NCBI RefSeq assembly: GCF_000003815.2
Contig: NC_049996.1
Coordinates: forward strand, 6,964,131 to 7,028,130
Direction of reading: 5' to 3'
Length of the DNA: 64,000 nucleotides
From: Branchiostoma floridae
Lineage: Eukaryota > Chordata > Leptocardii > Amphioxiformes > Branchiostomatidae
The notes beneath the pieces are model-generated. The model saw only the letters and a list, made by a program, of their open reading frames with translations, was not told the DNA's origin and did no database searches. The position numbers were made by a program, and so were the translations under genes. Positions 22,070-34,783 of this stretch are shown one piece after another (position 1 is the stretch's first letter; each line of letters opens with the position of its first letter).

Positions 22070-25000
22070 ATGTGGGGGAAGTGGGCTCTCATCTTCTGCG
22101 TGATGGCAACATTGTCTGATGCAGAACAAATTACACATGTTAATAACAGTACGTATATATAATATGAAACAAAAAAAATCGAACAAACTTGCGGTTCTAT
22201 GACAAGATCATGACGGCAACAGGGCATAGATGTCTAAATACATAAGCTGTACATTGAAGTGTATCATTGTGTTTCCGATTTCGGACCTGATAAAAAAAAT
22301 TAGTTATGGATCCTCCTTTTTAGATTAATGCTGTCACCTTCCAAATAGAGGTAGTAAGCATCATTCCAAATTAATGGCAATACCATCTGTATAACCCAGA
22401 AGTTTCGGCAAGTTCCATTACAATTCACAGAGCCATTCATAAATGAAACATGAATTGCTTTGCAATCATCAAACCGCACAGCAAACCAGGCAAAACACTA
22501 AATTCTGGTGTAAGATAATTAGAAAAATTCTACTGCACAGACAGCCTAGGTAGTTAACTAATGATGAGCCTAGTCGTTATAGTCGTTATAACTACCACAA
22601 GTTAAGTACCACTCATACATCCCGATAGCCTTATACAACGGTGTAAGCTCGTAATGTATCGAATATGAAGGCCCCCGAGACATAAACAAAACACTTCTGG
22701 ACATTGTTAGGCATCAAGTCAATGGTCGGGACGAGAAATGTTTATGAGTCAGGGGCCTTGACCTTTGACATATTACCCACAATTCTTGTATCCGCGGATA
22801 AGTACTGGGAGGTGTAAACGAGCTTATTGAACACTTTATTTCAACATTTTGTTTCAGAGACATGCCCAGTGGATGTCATGTTCCTCCTGGACGGTTCCTG
22901 GAGCATGGGCCCGGAGATATACCAGAAGGAGAAAGAATACGTCGTGAACGTGGTCAAATGTCTGAGCATCAAGAATTTCACCGTATGGCAATATGGGCAT
23001 ATATAATCACATTTGCTCCTTTGGCTGTCCTATAGTTAATATAACGGAAACATTTTTCCATTGTTTGCTTTTATCTAGCTATAGTAAAGTTAGTGATGAA
23101 AAAAGGTAGATGAAATTAACCACGTAAATTCCATAACACATATCACTTTTACCAATTGCACTACTGATAAAGAGTATTGTTGACGGTAGTTGTATATGCT
23201 ACACCAATGGACAGGTCCCATACTGAAGTGCTTGCACAGTGGAGTGGTTTAGGGTACTCTGCCCCGGTACTGACGGTGTGGCAAGAATCATTTCAACAAC
23301 TGACGTATCAGGGCAGGAGTTAGACGACACGGAATGGAAAGAGAGTTGAGATCATCTGCAAATATTGAATGGTTAAATTCACGACAGTTTTTGTTTTGCT
23401 CATATATGCCATAGGTGGGTGTGATCAATTACACATCAATAGCGACTATGATATTACCGTTATGGAACCATGGGAACATCGTGGACTTTCAAGACCTCGT
23501 TCGCGACATTGACTTCACCGGAGGCTTGAAACGGACTGGCGGAGCCATCGAATACATGATAGCTGTGGTAGGCGTGGGGTACATGCATTCCCAAGTGGGC
23601 TAAACGCTATGTTGCGTTGTCTGAGCCGTTAATCTGTCGGTGGAAACCATATTCGAGAAGCTGTGGATGGATTTTGGTAACATTTCGTATGTGGGCATAT
23701 TTGTTGGCCAAACAGATGAAGTTTGATCATGTGTCTCCTGCATTAAGTGGATTTCTAAGATACTACAACAGCGCTGCTGGTTGTGATATCTTTCAAGTAA
23801 GAAATAGCTAACCATCGATCTTACCCCAGACTACGTAGGTCTATCTACAGATTGTTGGATTTTCTGAAACCTAGGTGACGAGTGTCACTTTTTAGTGACT
23901 TTTCAGTTTTATCGCCGTGCGTGTGATGAAACGATGTCCCATGACTGTTGATGGGCATCACGTGCATTTGGCCGATGAACATACTGTAGTAGTTATGATT
24001 TTCCATACTGAATAAGATTGCGCATCTTATCCGGACTTCGTCGATCCCCTACTTGCAATCACATCGCCCTGTAATACAAACAAAGTCTTTTTAAGCAACT
24101 TTATCAGCTGTCACATTTTTTGCCCACAGACGAAGTTCCGAGCAGGAGCACGTAAGGTGGCTGTAGTTGTGACAGATGGAAGCTTACAGGATTCATTCTA
24201 TTTTGCGGTGAGTTACCTTAAAGGCACTTTGATTTTCCTTTTCAGAATTGAAATATTCCCAAGCAGCCTTTGTAACTCTTGCCTTTCCTTTTGGGTCAGT
24301 CCACTCTCACTGAGTCGAGTTTGTGCCGAGCATCAATACTTCTGACTTAAGCCCCGGTTTTACCTCCCTGAACATAGTCCCACGTAATCGGCCAAAATCT
24401 AAGGTGACGGACCATATGACAATTTGTAATAGCCGCAGCAACAGCCAGACCAATAAATGAATAAATCTGGTCATATTTTGTAACTACATGTTATTTTTTC
24501 ATCAAAGAACGCCTAAATGAACGTTTTTAGTCTATTCACATTGCCATTTGCGATTATTTGTTGAAAGTAAGTATTTTGAAAATTAAAGCCTATCAGATGG
24601 CTGAGCCCTCCTGGTCTCTTAGATATGCATGTCGCCATTTTATGACGTAATCATGACGTCAATGACGCTGCTATTGGCTACACAAGACGTAAAATTATCA
24701 TTGTTATATGCACTTGTTGTTACATTTTTGTAGCATACCTTGAAGTTTTCAGGGAATACCCTTTCTTATGGTTCCATTCAATACAGTCAAACCGATGACA
24801 TCATACGGACGTCAGATTACGTCAAAGTAGCAAATTGATAAATAATTGATCATTTAAGAGATACAGTGGTTATAAAGGGCGGGCCTCAAAAGCCCCCCTC
24901 CAGGTCCCAGCTTGACCAAAAAACGCCCGGTGTCACAGCGATCTGACCCCCCCCCCCTGATCTCGCCCCCCGGGAACTAGCGTTTTCGCCCCCTCTAGCG

Positions 25001-28000
25001 TTTTTATGTTATTACTATGTCATCACGTTGATATTAATACTATGATTGGAATTATGTATCAAAATCGTGTGCTTATATCATTTTGAAACTGCATTTTATG
25101 ATTTATACCGATCAACTTCTAATATGTCATGTAAACCCGTTTTTAAGTGGGAGGGGGGTCACTTTTGATTTCGCCCCGGGAAGGCCGGGAGATCGCTGTG
25201 CCACATGAATAGTTTTTTTTTTAAGTTCGTCCAAACATTTTCACTATAGATCGATGAATTTCAGTCCAACATGGAGCAGTTGAAATGTAACAATATCAAA
25301 TGTGCGGTTTTCGCCTAGGACTGGCATTACCGCGCGTTTAAAGACTATGCTTCGAAGGTCAACCGCGCCGGGATCGACCTGTACGCCGTTACTGCAGGAC
25401 GGAAAGAGTTCATCAATGACGAGGTGCACCGCATCCTCACTGGTGATAATTCCAGAGTAGTGAGCATGACACAAAACCCCCCGTGTGACCTCTCCAGCAG
25501 GATTGAGCTATGTGGTACGAATCAAATACATCTCTTGTAATATCCGAGAAGTACAGTATGATGTTTGTTTGAACCTTTGTTCATTCTCGAACGTTGTGCA
25601 ACGGTGAGAAAGGCCCAGTACTAGTCCTTTTGGTCTAGCTTCTAAGGTGTCTTGGGGGAGTACTATTTCAAGTATTGCCATCACAGTATAACCGTAGAGA
25701 ATATCCTGATCCCTAGAAATATAATAATTGCAGGTCAGCGATAGCAAAACCTGTATTGTTTTTGTTGCCATGTATGGGCACCGCCATTTTGTTTTGCGGT
25801 GTATGACGGGAGGACTGACGCCATTTGTGATTTGACGATCAGTGTGTTGCATGAAGAGATGTGATGGGATAGCGCGGAAATGTGATCTTGTGGTATTGTC
25901 GGAAACAGCAGGACGGTAAGAGCCACAAGCATGAAGAGTTAGTGTGTTGTATGAAGGGATTGGATAGTTTGTAGATATGGTCTTGTGGTCTTGTCTAATA
26001 TATATTTTAGATTATCTGGGGTTGGAGCATGTGACTTACCGGGTATAATTACTGCTTGGACAATCATCCTTAGAGCAAATATGTATCTCTTTTTCCAGAT
26101 TAACAGTATTTGCATTTTCCCCAGAATGCCCTTGTGCTCAGATCTGTACCTACACGAACTTCAAAACTGGCCATTTCCAGTGTTCCTGTCGGAAAGGCTT
26201 CAATCTCAACTCGGATGATTTAACCTGTGACGGTAAGATTTTGATATTTTGATACTTTATCCAGTAAATTAGCCAACATACATACTAAATGCATATTAAG
26301 TAGCTGATCTTCCTGGACTTGATGTAAAAACAAGGGCATACAAACTACATAAGCATACATATAACTTGATCATACAACTAGTATTCACAAGAACAACAAA
26401 CAAGCGTTCGCAGAACTCAACCGTGAAATGGGCAAGGGTGTGGTGGTTGGAGGGTGTTTTTTATAGACATCTCAGGGGCTAGCCTTACAGAAAATGATAA
26501 GTTCGATTGGCAAAAATTCTCGGAATTCTACAACTTTTTTCGCGCCTATGTAACGTTAGCTGTATCATCCCTTTGAAGTGGAATAGTTTGCGTTGACAGA
26601 TTGTCATGGTATTTGGAATGCAGATAGCTTTTGTCATGGGCCGTGAGCGAGCGAGTGAGATAGCTTTGGAGATGCCTTACATAATCAATTTTTATCATGC
26701 AAATCATGGGCTAATTTGCATAAATAATGAGGACAGTTTATATTAATAATAATAACTAGGTGTATTTTGCCAGCCAGTAGGTACCCAAATTATACGCCTA
26801 CTTCATTTCATAATAGCAGATACTCAAAGATAAGACACATTAGTCAATTCCAAGTCACCTTGAGGGTTTTAGGTGATATTTGTAATAGTCTGAATTATGT
26901 TGAATAAAATTCTGAATTATGTTGAATATCTAAGCCACAATAATGGATTTTTTTTAATTGACTAAGAAAATATTCATCAATTTGAATTCATTTAAAAAGT
27001 TTTAAAAGTTTTGAAACATTTTGAAAGTAACTGTACAGAATATTTTTAGAACAATTGTGAAACCTCTGTGTGATTCTTTCACATTTAAACTTTGCCAAAT
27101 GGTAAAATTAGTTTATTGTCCCCATAAAAGTAAGCCCTGTTGTTGCCTCTGTATATTTTTAGATTTAACTGCTGGGCTGGTGGATCCTTTGTGGTGGGCC
27201 ATTGTTGCATTGACACCCAACCATACTTTTTTTTTATTTATTCAACATCAAAATACAAAACAGGACAGTGAGGTAATACACTCTAGCAGTACGCTAATAT
27301 TCACATCACCTATAAAAAAAGATAACTGACAAGAACAGATAAATGACAATATCAAAACAAACAGTTCACAGCTATTTACATATAAGTCAGGTTACAAGGT
27401 AGTTGCAAAACGTTTCGTATGTACAATATATAACTGGGTAACTGTAAGATACTGCAGTTTGTAGATTGTGACAGGAAAGGTGAACCCCTTAATAATACGG
27501 GCTGATTCGGATAAACTATTGAAGTCAAGAGTATTGCCTAGCAGGTTCTGTAGATTGCCGAAAAAATTAATTCTGTATTGTTGATATGTAGGGCAGTATA
27601 ACAAAAAATGTACAACACTTTCACATTGACACCAACAGTTACAGGCTGGACTAGAAGCTTAATTGCGGATAAATAAACTATGGTTCAGACTGCAGGTGCC
27701 GATGCGAAGGCGTGTAAGGAGGGCGCAGGTGTATCGAGGACCGTAACTTAAATGTTTATTGATGGAGGGACGTACTAATTTAACTAAATGTTTTTTATAC
27801 AGTGAAAAGTTAAGTGAACGAACAGCAATGTCAAGACCATTCCAATACTGTGTTGCATAAGGATACTTTGCAAGGATGTGTGAATTGCTATCTTCCCAGC
27901 CCACTGACCCATTTACAAAATGTTACAAAAAATGGTAGAAAATGGTAAATAATGGCATAATGATGTTATTATTATTTAGAAACCATTAGAAGTATCTAAT

Positions 28001-31000
28001 TCCACACCATGAATATTTCCAAAGTTTTACAGGACCAGGGAAATACTTATAAAATTGAAATAATGTTAAAATATTCCTGAAATATCAAATGTCGATTCTA
28101 GACATATAATTACAAAACTTTAAAATCAATTCTAAACAATGACAACAAACATCCGCACGATGACTTGGAATGGACTCTAACTAACAAAGAGAGAAATATT
28201 AGCCTAACTGAGTTGTGTACTAGTATGTCCGATTCGTAAAAATTCCCGGAATTGACAGCACGTTTTCCGCGCGTACGCAATCGAATCATCCCTTTAGATG
28301 GTAATAACAAGGGAAGGGTTGACGGATCAATATTGTCAATATTGACGACTTGACACATTGCGTGGACGTTTCTACAAAGTGATATTATGAATTATAGTTT
28401 TTCTTTGTACAGTCCCCTTTACAGATCATTATTGCCGACTTGTTGCTTGCAACAATGATGATGTAGCATTCTTTGCTTCACAATGCAGTCCACTACATTG
28501 TGCATCCTATATGTCTAATGTGCAATCCCTATAAACAATCTCATCAATGACTACAAGTTACTGTGAAAAACAAACCCTGCTTTGTTCAACAATGTATTGT
28601 ACTGGTAGTAACTGTTACATGTACAACCCTTTTAAAACGTATAATATAGGCCACCGTAAACAATATCATCATTGCCCTTATTCATCGCCCTTAATCTACA
28701 GATTATCAAATCTTATAGGAAACGTTTACACCCCATCATGTATAATGTACTGTCCCTATAGTACCATTGTCTTGTAATCGTCTGGTATATATAAGTCGTG
28801 CTGTCCTCTATTACGCAACTATGACCTTTGGGGTCACTTCCTGTGGGGACGGCGGGGCCCATGCACAACTCCAGCCCACGCAGAATGACGTAACTCCTAA
28901 ATATAAACCACTATTGCGTAATTGCCACACTTAGCACATTACACACTATTTTTCAAGTACAAACATCCCCTGCAAAACCGTCAAAAGCCACTAGACAAAA
29001 AAACGCCTCGTACGTTTCTTCTCCTTCTCAAGAGCTACCCACATACCAAATATCAGATCAATCTGTGTTGGCGTGAAGGAGCTGTTCTGTTCACAGACAC
29101 AGAGTTTTGAGGGTTTCTACACATACCTATTGTATTATGCAAATTACCAGCTAATTTGCAAAACAAGCATACAAGTATGTACATCATTACGTAAGCTATC
29201 TACATACCTACAGTCATTAACATCCATCAACCCCTTCTCGCATTATTCCTTCTCAACACCTAAAACAAGAATCAATTTCACCGCCCCTGCGAAACCCCTA
29301 GGTGGCCAAAACTTACACACCTTACTATGCTTTTACACAGCTACCTACCACTTAAAAATCATCACCCAAACAAGTCCCAAACAAAAAATAGCAAAACCGG
29401 AAGTTCCGCTGCAGTACCATAACACGCCGCCAGAGCGCCCTGCCGTAAAGGAATTCCTACCATTCCTTTGTCATGTCTAATCCTACCAACATACCAAATA
29501 TCAAAACAATCCATCCATGCGTTCCCCAGTTATCAGGCTGTCAAACGACCCCCTGACATAAAAACAGCACTGACTACAAACCTTCGTTTCACGAAGGAAA
29601 AACAATGGAAAAGCAATGTGTTAAAGATTGGCAATACTCAACAGACTGACGTGCAACAATATAAGCAATATCAAGTGAAGAACTTGAGTTATCATTCAAG
29701 AGTCGCCACTTTTTCCAGTTCTCAATTCATACTTACGTTTGTGCAGACATTGATGAATGTGAAACCAACAATGGCGGCTGTGCTCAGGACTGTAGCAACT
29801 TCGATGGCGGTTTCGATTGTTCCTGTCGGAAAGGCTTCAAACTCAACTCGGATGGTTTAACCTGTCGTAAGATTTTGATATTTTCATACTTTATCAAGTA
29901 AATTAGCCAACATACATACTAAATACATATTTAGTAGCTGATCTTCCTGGACTTGACGTAAAAACAAGGGCATACAAACTACATAAAATTACATATAAGT
30001 TGATCATACAAGTAGTATTTAAAAAAAACAGTGGAAAAGCAATGTGTTAAAGATTGGCAATACTCAACAGACTGACGTGCAACAGTATAAGCAATATCAA
30101 GTGAAGAACTTGAGTTATCATTCAAGAGTCGCCACTTTTTCCAGTTCTCAATTCATACTTACGTTTGTGCAGACATTGATGAATGTGAAACCAACAATGG
30201 CGGCTGTGCTCAGGACTGTATCAACATCGACTATGGCGGTCGCTATTGTGTCTGTGACGACAGCTATGTACATGTACCAAGGACGTTAACGTCCTTGGAG
30301 TTACCAGATGGAGTCTGGCTCTGTGGTAGGTCGGGAAGTACACAAATTAGTGATGAAGTTAACGTCTTGCCTACATGATTAATGTATACGGTGGGAGAGT
30401 CGAACATGTACTCGTGACCACCTCTGCATAAGGACTAACTCGCAATCGTGACAACTTTGGTGGTCCCGTAGTTTATCTCAGCCTTTGTTACAAGCATTAG
30501 GGATCCTACCTATAGTGGTCACCAGTCTATTGTGATCATTTCCTTCAAGTAAATTGAGTAGTCACTACAGACTATTTGGCTGCAGTTGAAAGTAATGCAC
30601 TCAAGTGAAAATGAGTCGTCCCTCGGATAGGACGTTAAATGGAGGTCCCGTGTTTGGGGAGAGCCACATCCCGGGCACGTAAAAGAACCCGCCACATGTG
30701 CGATGGTGCGATGTGGCGGATCAAACCATTCCGGTCAAAATGGGGTAGGGAATTTCCCGAGCAGCCTCGTAACCCCTGCTTCGCCTATTGAGTCAGTGAA
30801 GTCAAGCTTGCTTAATCTTGATGTTTCTGACTTAGGGAGAAGAGATGCTGCTACAGTTATCGCTATGGGCCGCCCTTCATCAATATGATGGTAACATCAG
30901 GCCCTACGAACATGATTTAGAAAAAAAAATCTAAATGATGCTGCAATGGAAAATACGTCAGATATACTGAATAGGTTACTTGCGTGTACATGCTCAAAAC

Positions 31001-32374
31001 TACTGTCTGTAAGAGTTATTTCTGAAATATAGGAGTTCTTTCTCATCCTTTGCTTCTTTTCTTAATTTAGAAAGCACCCTTCCCGATCTCGGACATCTTA
31101 TCAGCCGCAAGGTCAGGGATGTCTACACAATCTACCTGGAACACTTGGAAGAAGACTGGCGACGCTGTGAAGCCCACCTGGAACTCAACGGATGTCGACT
31201 CGATATAACTTATCAGGAATGCTGGCCTCCAACTCCAACTGTAGGGCAACTCCTTTTAGCTCTGCTTCCACACCTGAATATTTCTTATTTGCAAAACTAT
31301 ATGGGTTATTACGGTGCTGAACTGCTTGTAAACACTGTACGTGTGTATAGTAGCTATGTTGATCGCTGCAATAGGACGTTGCATATTTTAGGAAGAGCAG
31401 AGAGCATTTTCGTACCTATAATTCTCCCCGCTTTGCATACAGTTTCTGTTAATGTCACTTATACCGTGCCGTTGGTGCCGACGTTATTTCATGCCCGCTT
31501 ATTCGTACCTTTTGGATCTTTCCGTAATGCTATCCTTTTCGAAAGTTCAATCTTAATCGGAAGTATTAGCTTCGCTGTTACATTTGAGAGATTTGAAATT
31601 GGTTATGTTGGCCTTGGCAAAGCAGAAAGTAAAGAGTTAACCATTGATAGACTCATCTATGGGCTTAACTCTTTTCTTCTTACTAATGGCCATCACGTTC
31701 CGACTTTATTCCACCTTGTAAAGCTTGAAGGCAATGACTCCGTCCCAGACATAAATATCCAGATCATGCCCCAACAAGGTGGATACAGCCTGGAACTGGA
31801 CTTTAAAACAAACATTCTCGACTCACAGGTCTTCTTTTTCTTCAGCTCCGCTAAGTCAGATGATGGTTCAACCATTCAGTCGTTTTCTTTGGGCATGACT
31901 GTCAAGTCTGTCCGCTTTGGAGATCTAATTCACGATGTAGTCAATGACCATGTTATCGTTCCTTTCATAAGTGACTTGCTGATTTCTGAAGCTGCTTTGC
32001 TAGCAACGACAAGCCCACAAGAAGCCAATTATCCAATCCCGCTTTTGAATGTTGTAGCAGCAGAGATATCTAGTGGCTTGGGCGTTGCCTATAAAATGAA
32101 GCTGTCTGACGACGTCCCTCTCGGGACGTTTTTCCTTGGTGTTGATGGCAGTACTTTCAAATTCAAGGTCCTCTCTGAAGATCGTATTCCAGTGTCAGCC
32201 CTTGTGGGCAATGTCATTGCTTCTTCTTCGCCTATCGGTCTGCCTTCTCATCTCTCCGTTGCTGACATTCTTGCTGGCTCTTTGAAGAGTTTCGAATACA
32301 ATGCTGACAACAATGACCTGACGGTGTCTGTCGTTATTGAAGACACTGTAACGACCGTGACCTTTGCCATGTGA
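22070..32374 (+). CDS. gene A: secreted vWA - EGF(3) - unknown-domain protein, nine coding exons
   Basis: Exons are 22070-22148, 22858-22982, 23415-23567, 24130-24207, 25319-25514, 26125-26232, 29747-29866, 30173-30325 and 31071-32374. The total of 2316 nt gives 771 residues, with matching phases throughout. A signal peptide (MWGKWALIFCVMATL) is followed by a vWA domain (about 28-205) with a complete metal site: DGSWS, the Thr of RTGGAI, and the Asp of VVVTDGS. EGF 1 has a shortened first loop and lacks the calcium motif, EGF 2 has DIDEC and six cysteines, and EGF 3 has a long last loop. Residues 338-771 are a domain shared with gene B (GCRLDITY, SSYVDRC) that I do not recognise. The role is inferred to be extracellular, metal-dependent adhesion or matrix binding. 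Compared with gene B it lacks the PLA2 exons and the rod. Its stop (32372-32374) is immediately followed by a donor-like GGTAATT, so the end may be a recent truncation. Confidence 0.82.
24385..24928. mobile_element. degraded copy of the piggyBac-like element (see 58320-59276)
   Basis: The segments with TATTTTTTCATCAAAGAACG, CATTTTATGACGTAATCATG and CCTCAAAAGCCCCCCTCCAG match the right half of the element in gene B in order. Its outer end is interrupted by the C/G-tract element beginning at 24929. Confidence 0.65.
24929..25203. mobile_element. C/G-tract inverted-repeat element, short copy
   Basis: The ends are GGTGTCACAGCGATCTGACC and, reversed, GGCACAGCGATCTCCCGG. The interior (GTATCAAAATCGTGTGCTTA and onward) matches part of 39600-39720 in the long copy at 38739-39890. 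It lies in the gene A intron between 24207 and 25319. Confidence 0.7.
27225..27910 (-). mobile_element. 3' fragment of a second non-LTR retrotransposon
   Basis: The minus-strand reading from about 27904 encodes a C-terminal retrotransposon segment (LLTRLRIGTCSLNHSLFIRN, in-frame stop TAA, then ACNCWCQCESVVHFLLYCP), a cysteine/histidine knuckle common to RT C termini. A-rich sequence ends the copy near 27225. It sits in the long gene A intron between 26232 and 29747. Confidence 0.65.
28930..29560 (+). repeat. dispersed repeat related to 60505-61597
   Basis: Phrases such as AAAACCGGAAGTTCCGCTGC, AGTACCATAACACGCCGCC and ACATACCAAATATCAAAACA recur with small changes at 61350-61460 and more weakly at 44325-44470. 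The long ORFs here have no domain features and are not taken as genes. Confidence 0.55.
29601..30225 (+). repeat. 426-bp tandem duplication carrying an EGF exon of gene A
   Basis: From about 29603 and about 30029 the sequence is nearly identical for some 200 bp, including the acceptor and the first 50 or so bases of the EGF exon (29747 and 30173, offset 426). The intron after 29866 in turn matches the intron after 26232. The three EGF exons thus arose by repeated local duplication. Confidence 0.85.
30597..30925 (+). mobile_element. SINE-like insertion in gene A intron
   Basis: It contains GGACGTTAAATGGAGGTCCC and GGGCACGTAAAAGAACCCGC, phrases of widespread marine-invertebrate SINE tails, and ends in an A run. 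Flanking intron sequence is continuous at the matching place in gene B (near 48580), which shows the empty site. Confidence 0.6.
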
Positions 32375-34069
32375 GGTAATTATAGTATTGACCGGGTTAA
32401 ACCATATGGGAGGCGGGGCCTACATAAATTAGTTGGATAAGTAAGCCCTGATTGGCTAGTGACGGTAGCCATTGTAACGTGATTTACTAATGAGTGTAGC
32501 CATTGTTCACCTCAGGTGATCTCAGAGATTGTAATGGACTAATTATTCAGTCGTGGCCTCAGACACAGGTATGTGTACCTGATGTACGTCATCATTATTG
32601 AAAAGAGATATCATGATTTCCTTTGTAGACTATAATATACAGGCTTGATAGAAAGAACAAGCTGAAAGAAGTGATAACTGAGCTAGATCAATAAAATGAT
32701 GAACCCAGGATAAGCAGAGCAATAGGAATAGATTGAATAGCTCTAAGTTAATGTTTTAAAAAGATATACCTATGTAATCAAGAATACTCTTGCACTATTG
32801 CTTGTTGCTTCTCTAGAAATCATGTTGAATTCATTTCACCAGAAGACGATTTGCTTCGACCTAAAATGATCATGACTTGTACTTATATGAAATATCTGTA
32901 GATTTTTGCTGCAATTGCTAATGATATCTTTTGCAACCGATAAACTATATACACTAGACAAGGAATGAAATGTAATCGAATGATTGATGCAAACTAGCTA
33001 TATTTGTATAGAGAGAATAACGTAAAGTCCGAGCATACATGTTTCAGCATTTTCAACTTCTTCTTCTTCCTGCTGTTTGGCTGTATTTACTCAAGACATC
33101 ATGATATAGCGAAGAGTTGATCCTGATATTTTGTGCCTGAAAAACATCACATTATAAGCGCACATAAATTTTCGACTTGTATATCATCAAAAGTTTGAAT
33201 ATATACGTGGAATCTCTTCCTAAAACGATCTTGTTTTTATTTCTGTCTTAAGATATATAGTTAGGATATTCGGGGGGAGTTGAAGCGCATTTCTTACAAA
33301 TCATTCTATAACTATTAAAAGAGAGTAGCGCAGTATGCCCAGATAGTATTACAACTTAACAAATCATATGTAACAATGTTGAAAGTAGGTTATAGAAACA
33401 AAAAAGATATTTTGCAGGAACTCGCCAAGCTCCAGCCGAAAACCACCGATTAGCAAGGGCATATTATCATGAACTTTGACCGGGGCAGGCTATAGTTAGC
33501 GACTGGGTTTGTGTGCTGTTGATATAAACAGTGTCATCGATCGACCATTTGTAACCGAGGCGTATCCAAAAACGAGACATTGTAGACTGCCCACTCCATG
33601 CAAACTCCGAGAAATCGAACCTGGAAACATTCAAAATCGCGACAGGAACATCTTCATGTCAAAATATATCAAGTCATTAAAATGGCTACGCCTGTGCGTT
33701 GGGGCTGCAAACTTGAGAGTGATGCCTTCTACACGCCGGACACTATATTCCTGTGGCTCTAGGCCGCGACAGAACCAAATATTTATATCATCATCTATAA
33801 TCTGTTAGGTAGTGTCTCTATCCTTGAATCTTTTCAAAGCACTTCTACAAACCACACTGACTAATGTCATGTTGCCTTAATCCCCAAGCAGATCGTACTG
33901 TGCCATAAGATAGTATTAAAGCAGGCAAGGAGTATATCCGGTCAAAGTGAGTCAGATGGGCACCGGAGCATACACACTCCTAGGCAGTCTTCACTCCTTT
34001 GGCAGCTTTTAATATGCTACCGTAGGATCTGCTTGGATATTAGGTTGTCTTGGGTCGGATATATAACCA
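32375..34069. other. intergenic, no gene seen
   Basis: This stretch downstream of gene A lacks coding features on both strands. The ORF at 33509-33808 has no recognisable domain, and no splice partners were found. Confidence 0.4.
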
Positions 34070-34349
34070 CATCAAATAAAGGGAGGGAGGGTCAAACAGG
34101 TTGTTGATAAGTTTCCGTGGGTGATATTTCACAGGAAGCTCTAGGGTGAACGTGAAGTTCTTTGTCCCTTTTATTGTGGTGGGTATTGTGGGCCTGCTGT
34201 GCCGTTGTATTGCCGTTGAGACCTGTAGATTTTCTGCCCGGAGAAAGATTTAATTCGTCGTGTTCACTCTGGAATATTCTACACTACGCCACCTAGCAGT
34301 CAATGACAGTGCTACAGCAGTTAATCTACAAAGGAAGATACTTGTAAAG

Positions 34350-34783
34350 TAGGGCTGGGTATCGGTACAGCGTACCGGTACGAAACCTGTTTTTCTTATT
34401 GGACCGGTCCAGAAAAACCGGACCTGAAAAAATTAGGTGGACCGGATGTTGGACCGATTATAGAATTAACAGATTATTTTATCAGGCATTCACACGTTTT
34501 GGCGCTTGCAGGTGGAAGGAAATAACCAGAGTGAAGTAGAGTAGAGTTTATAGTCATTTCTACCAAGTTTTACAGCCAATTGTACAGGTGCAGTTAGCGT
34601 TGTAGGATTTTAAAACGCCAGCGTAAGTCTAATACTCCACCAAACATATTTCTTTGTAGTTAAAATGGACCATGGGTATGAGTCATACTGCATCAGGTCC
34701 AGGTTCAGGTCCGGACCTGGACCTGATCCTCTGGACCTGAACCGGACCTGGACCTGACGTTTCTGTACCGGTACCCAGCCCTA
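34350..34783. mobile_element. TA-flanked inverted-repeat element A, second copy
   Basis: The ends are GGGCTGGGTATCGGTAC and, reversed, GGGCTGGGTACCGGTAC, each bordered by TA. The interior has the same GGTCCAGGTC/GACCTGGACC palindromic runs as 11178-11927, without the nested insertion. Confidence 0.75.

Noticed and set aside
29073..29860. Two ORFs of about 130 residues in the gene A intron
   Set aside because: They cover a dispersed repeat and the antiphase reading of an EGF exon. The EGF frame is the one supported by cysteines and junctions.
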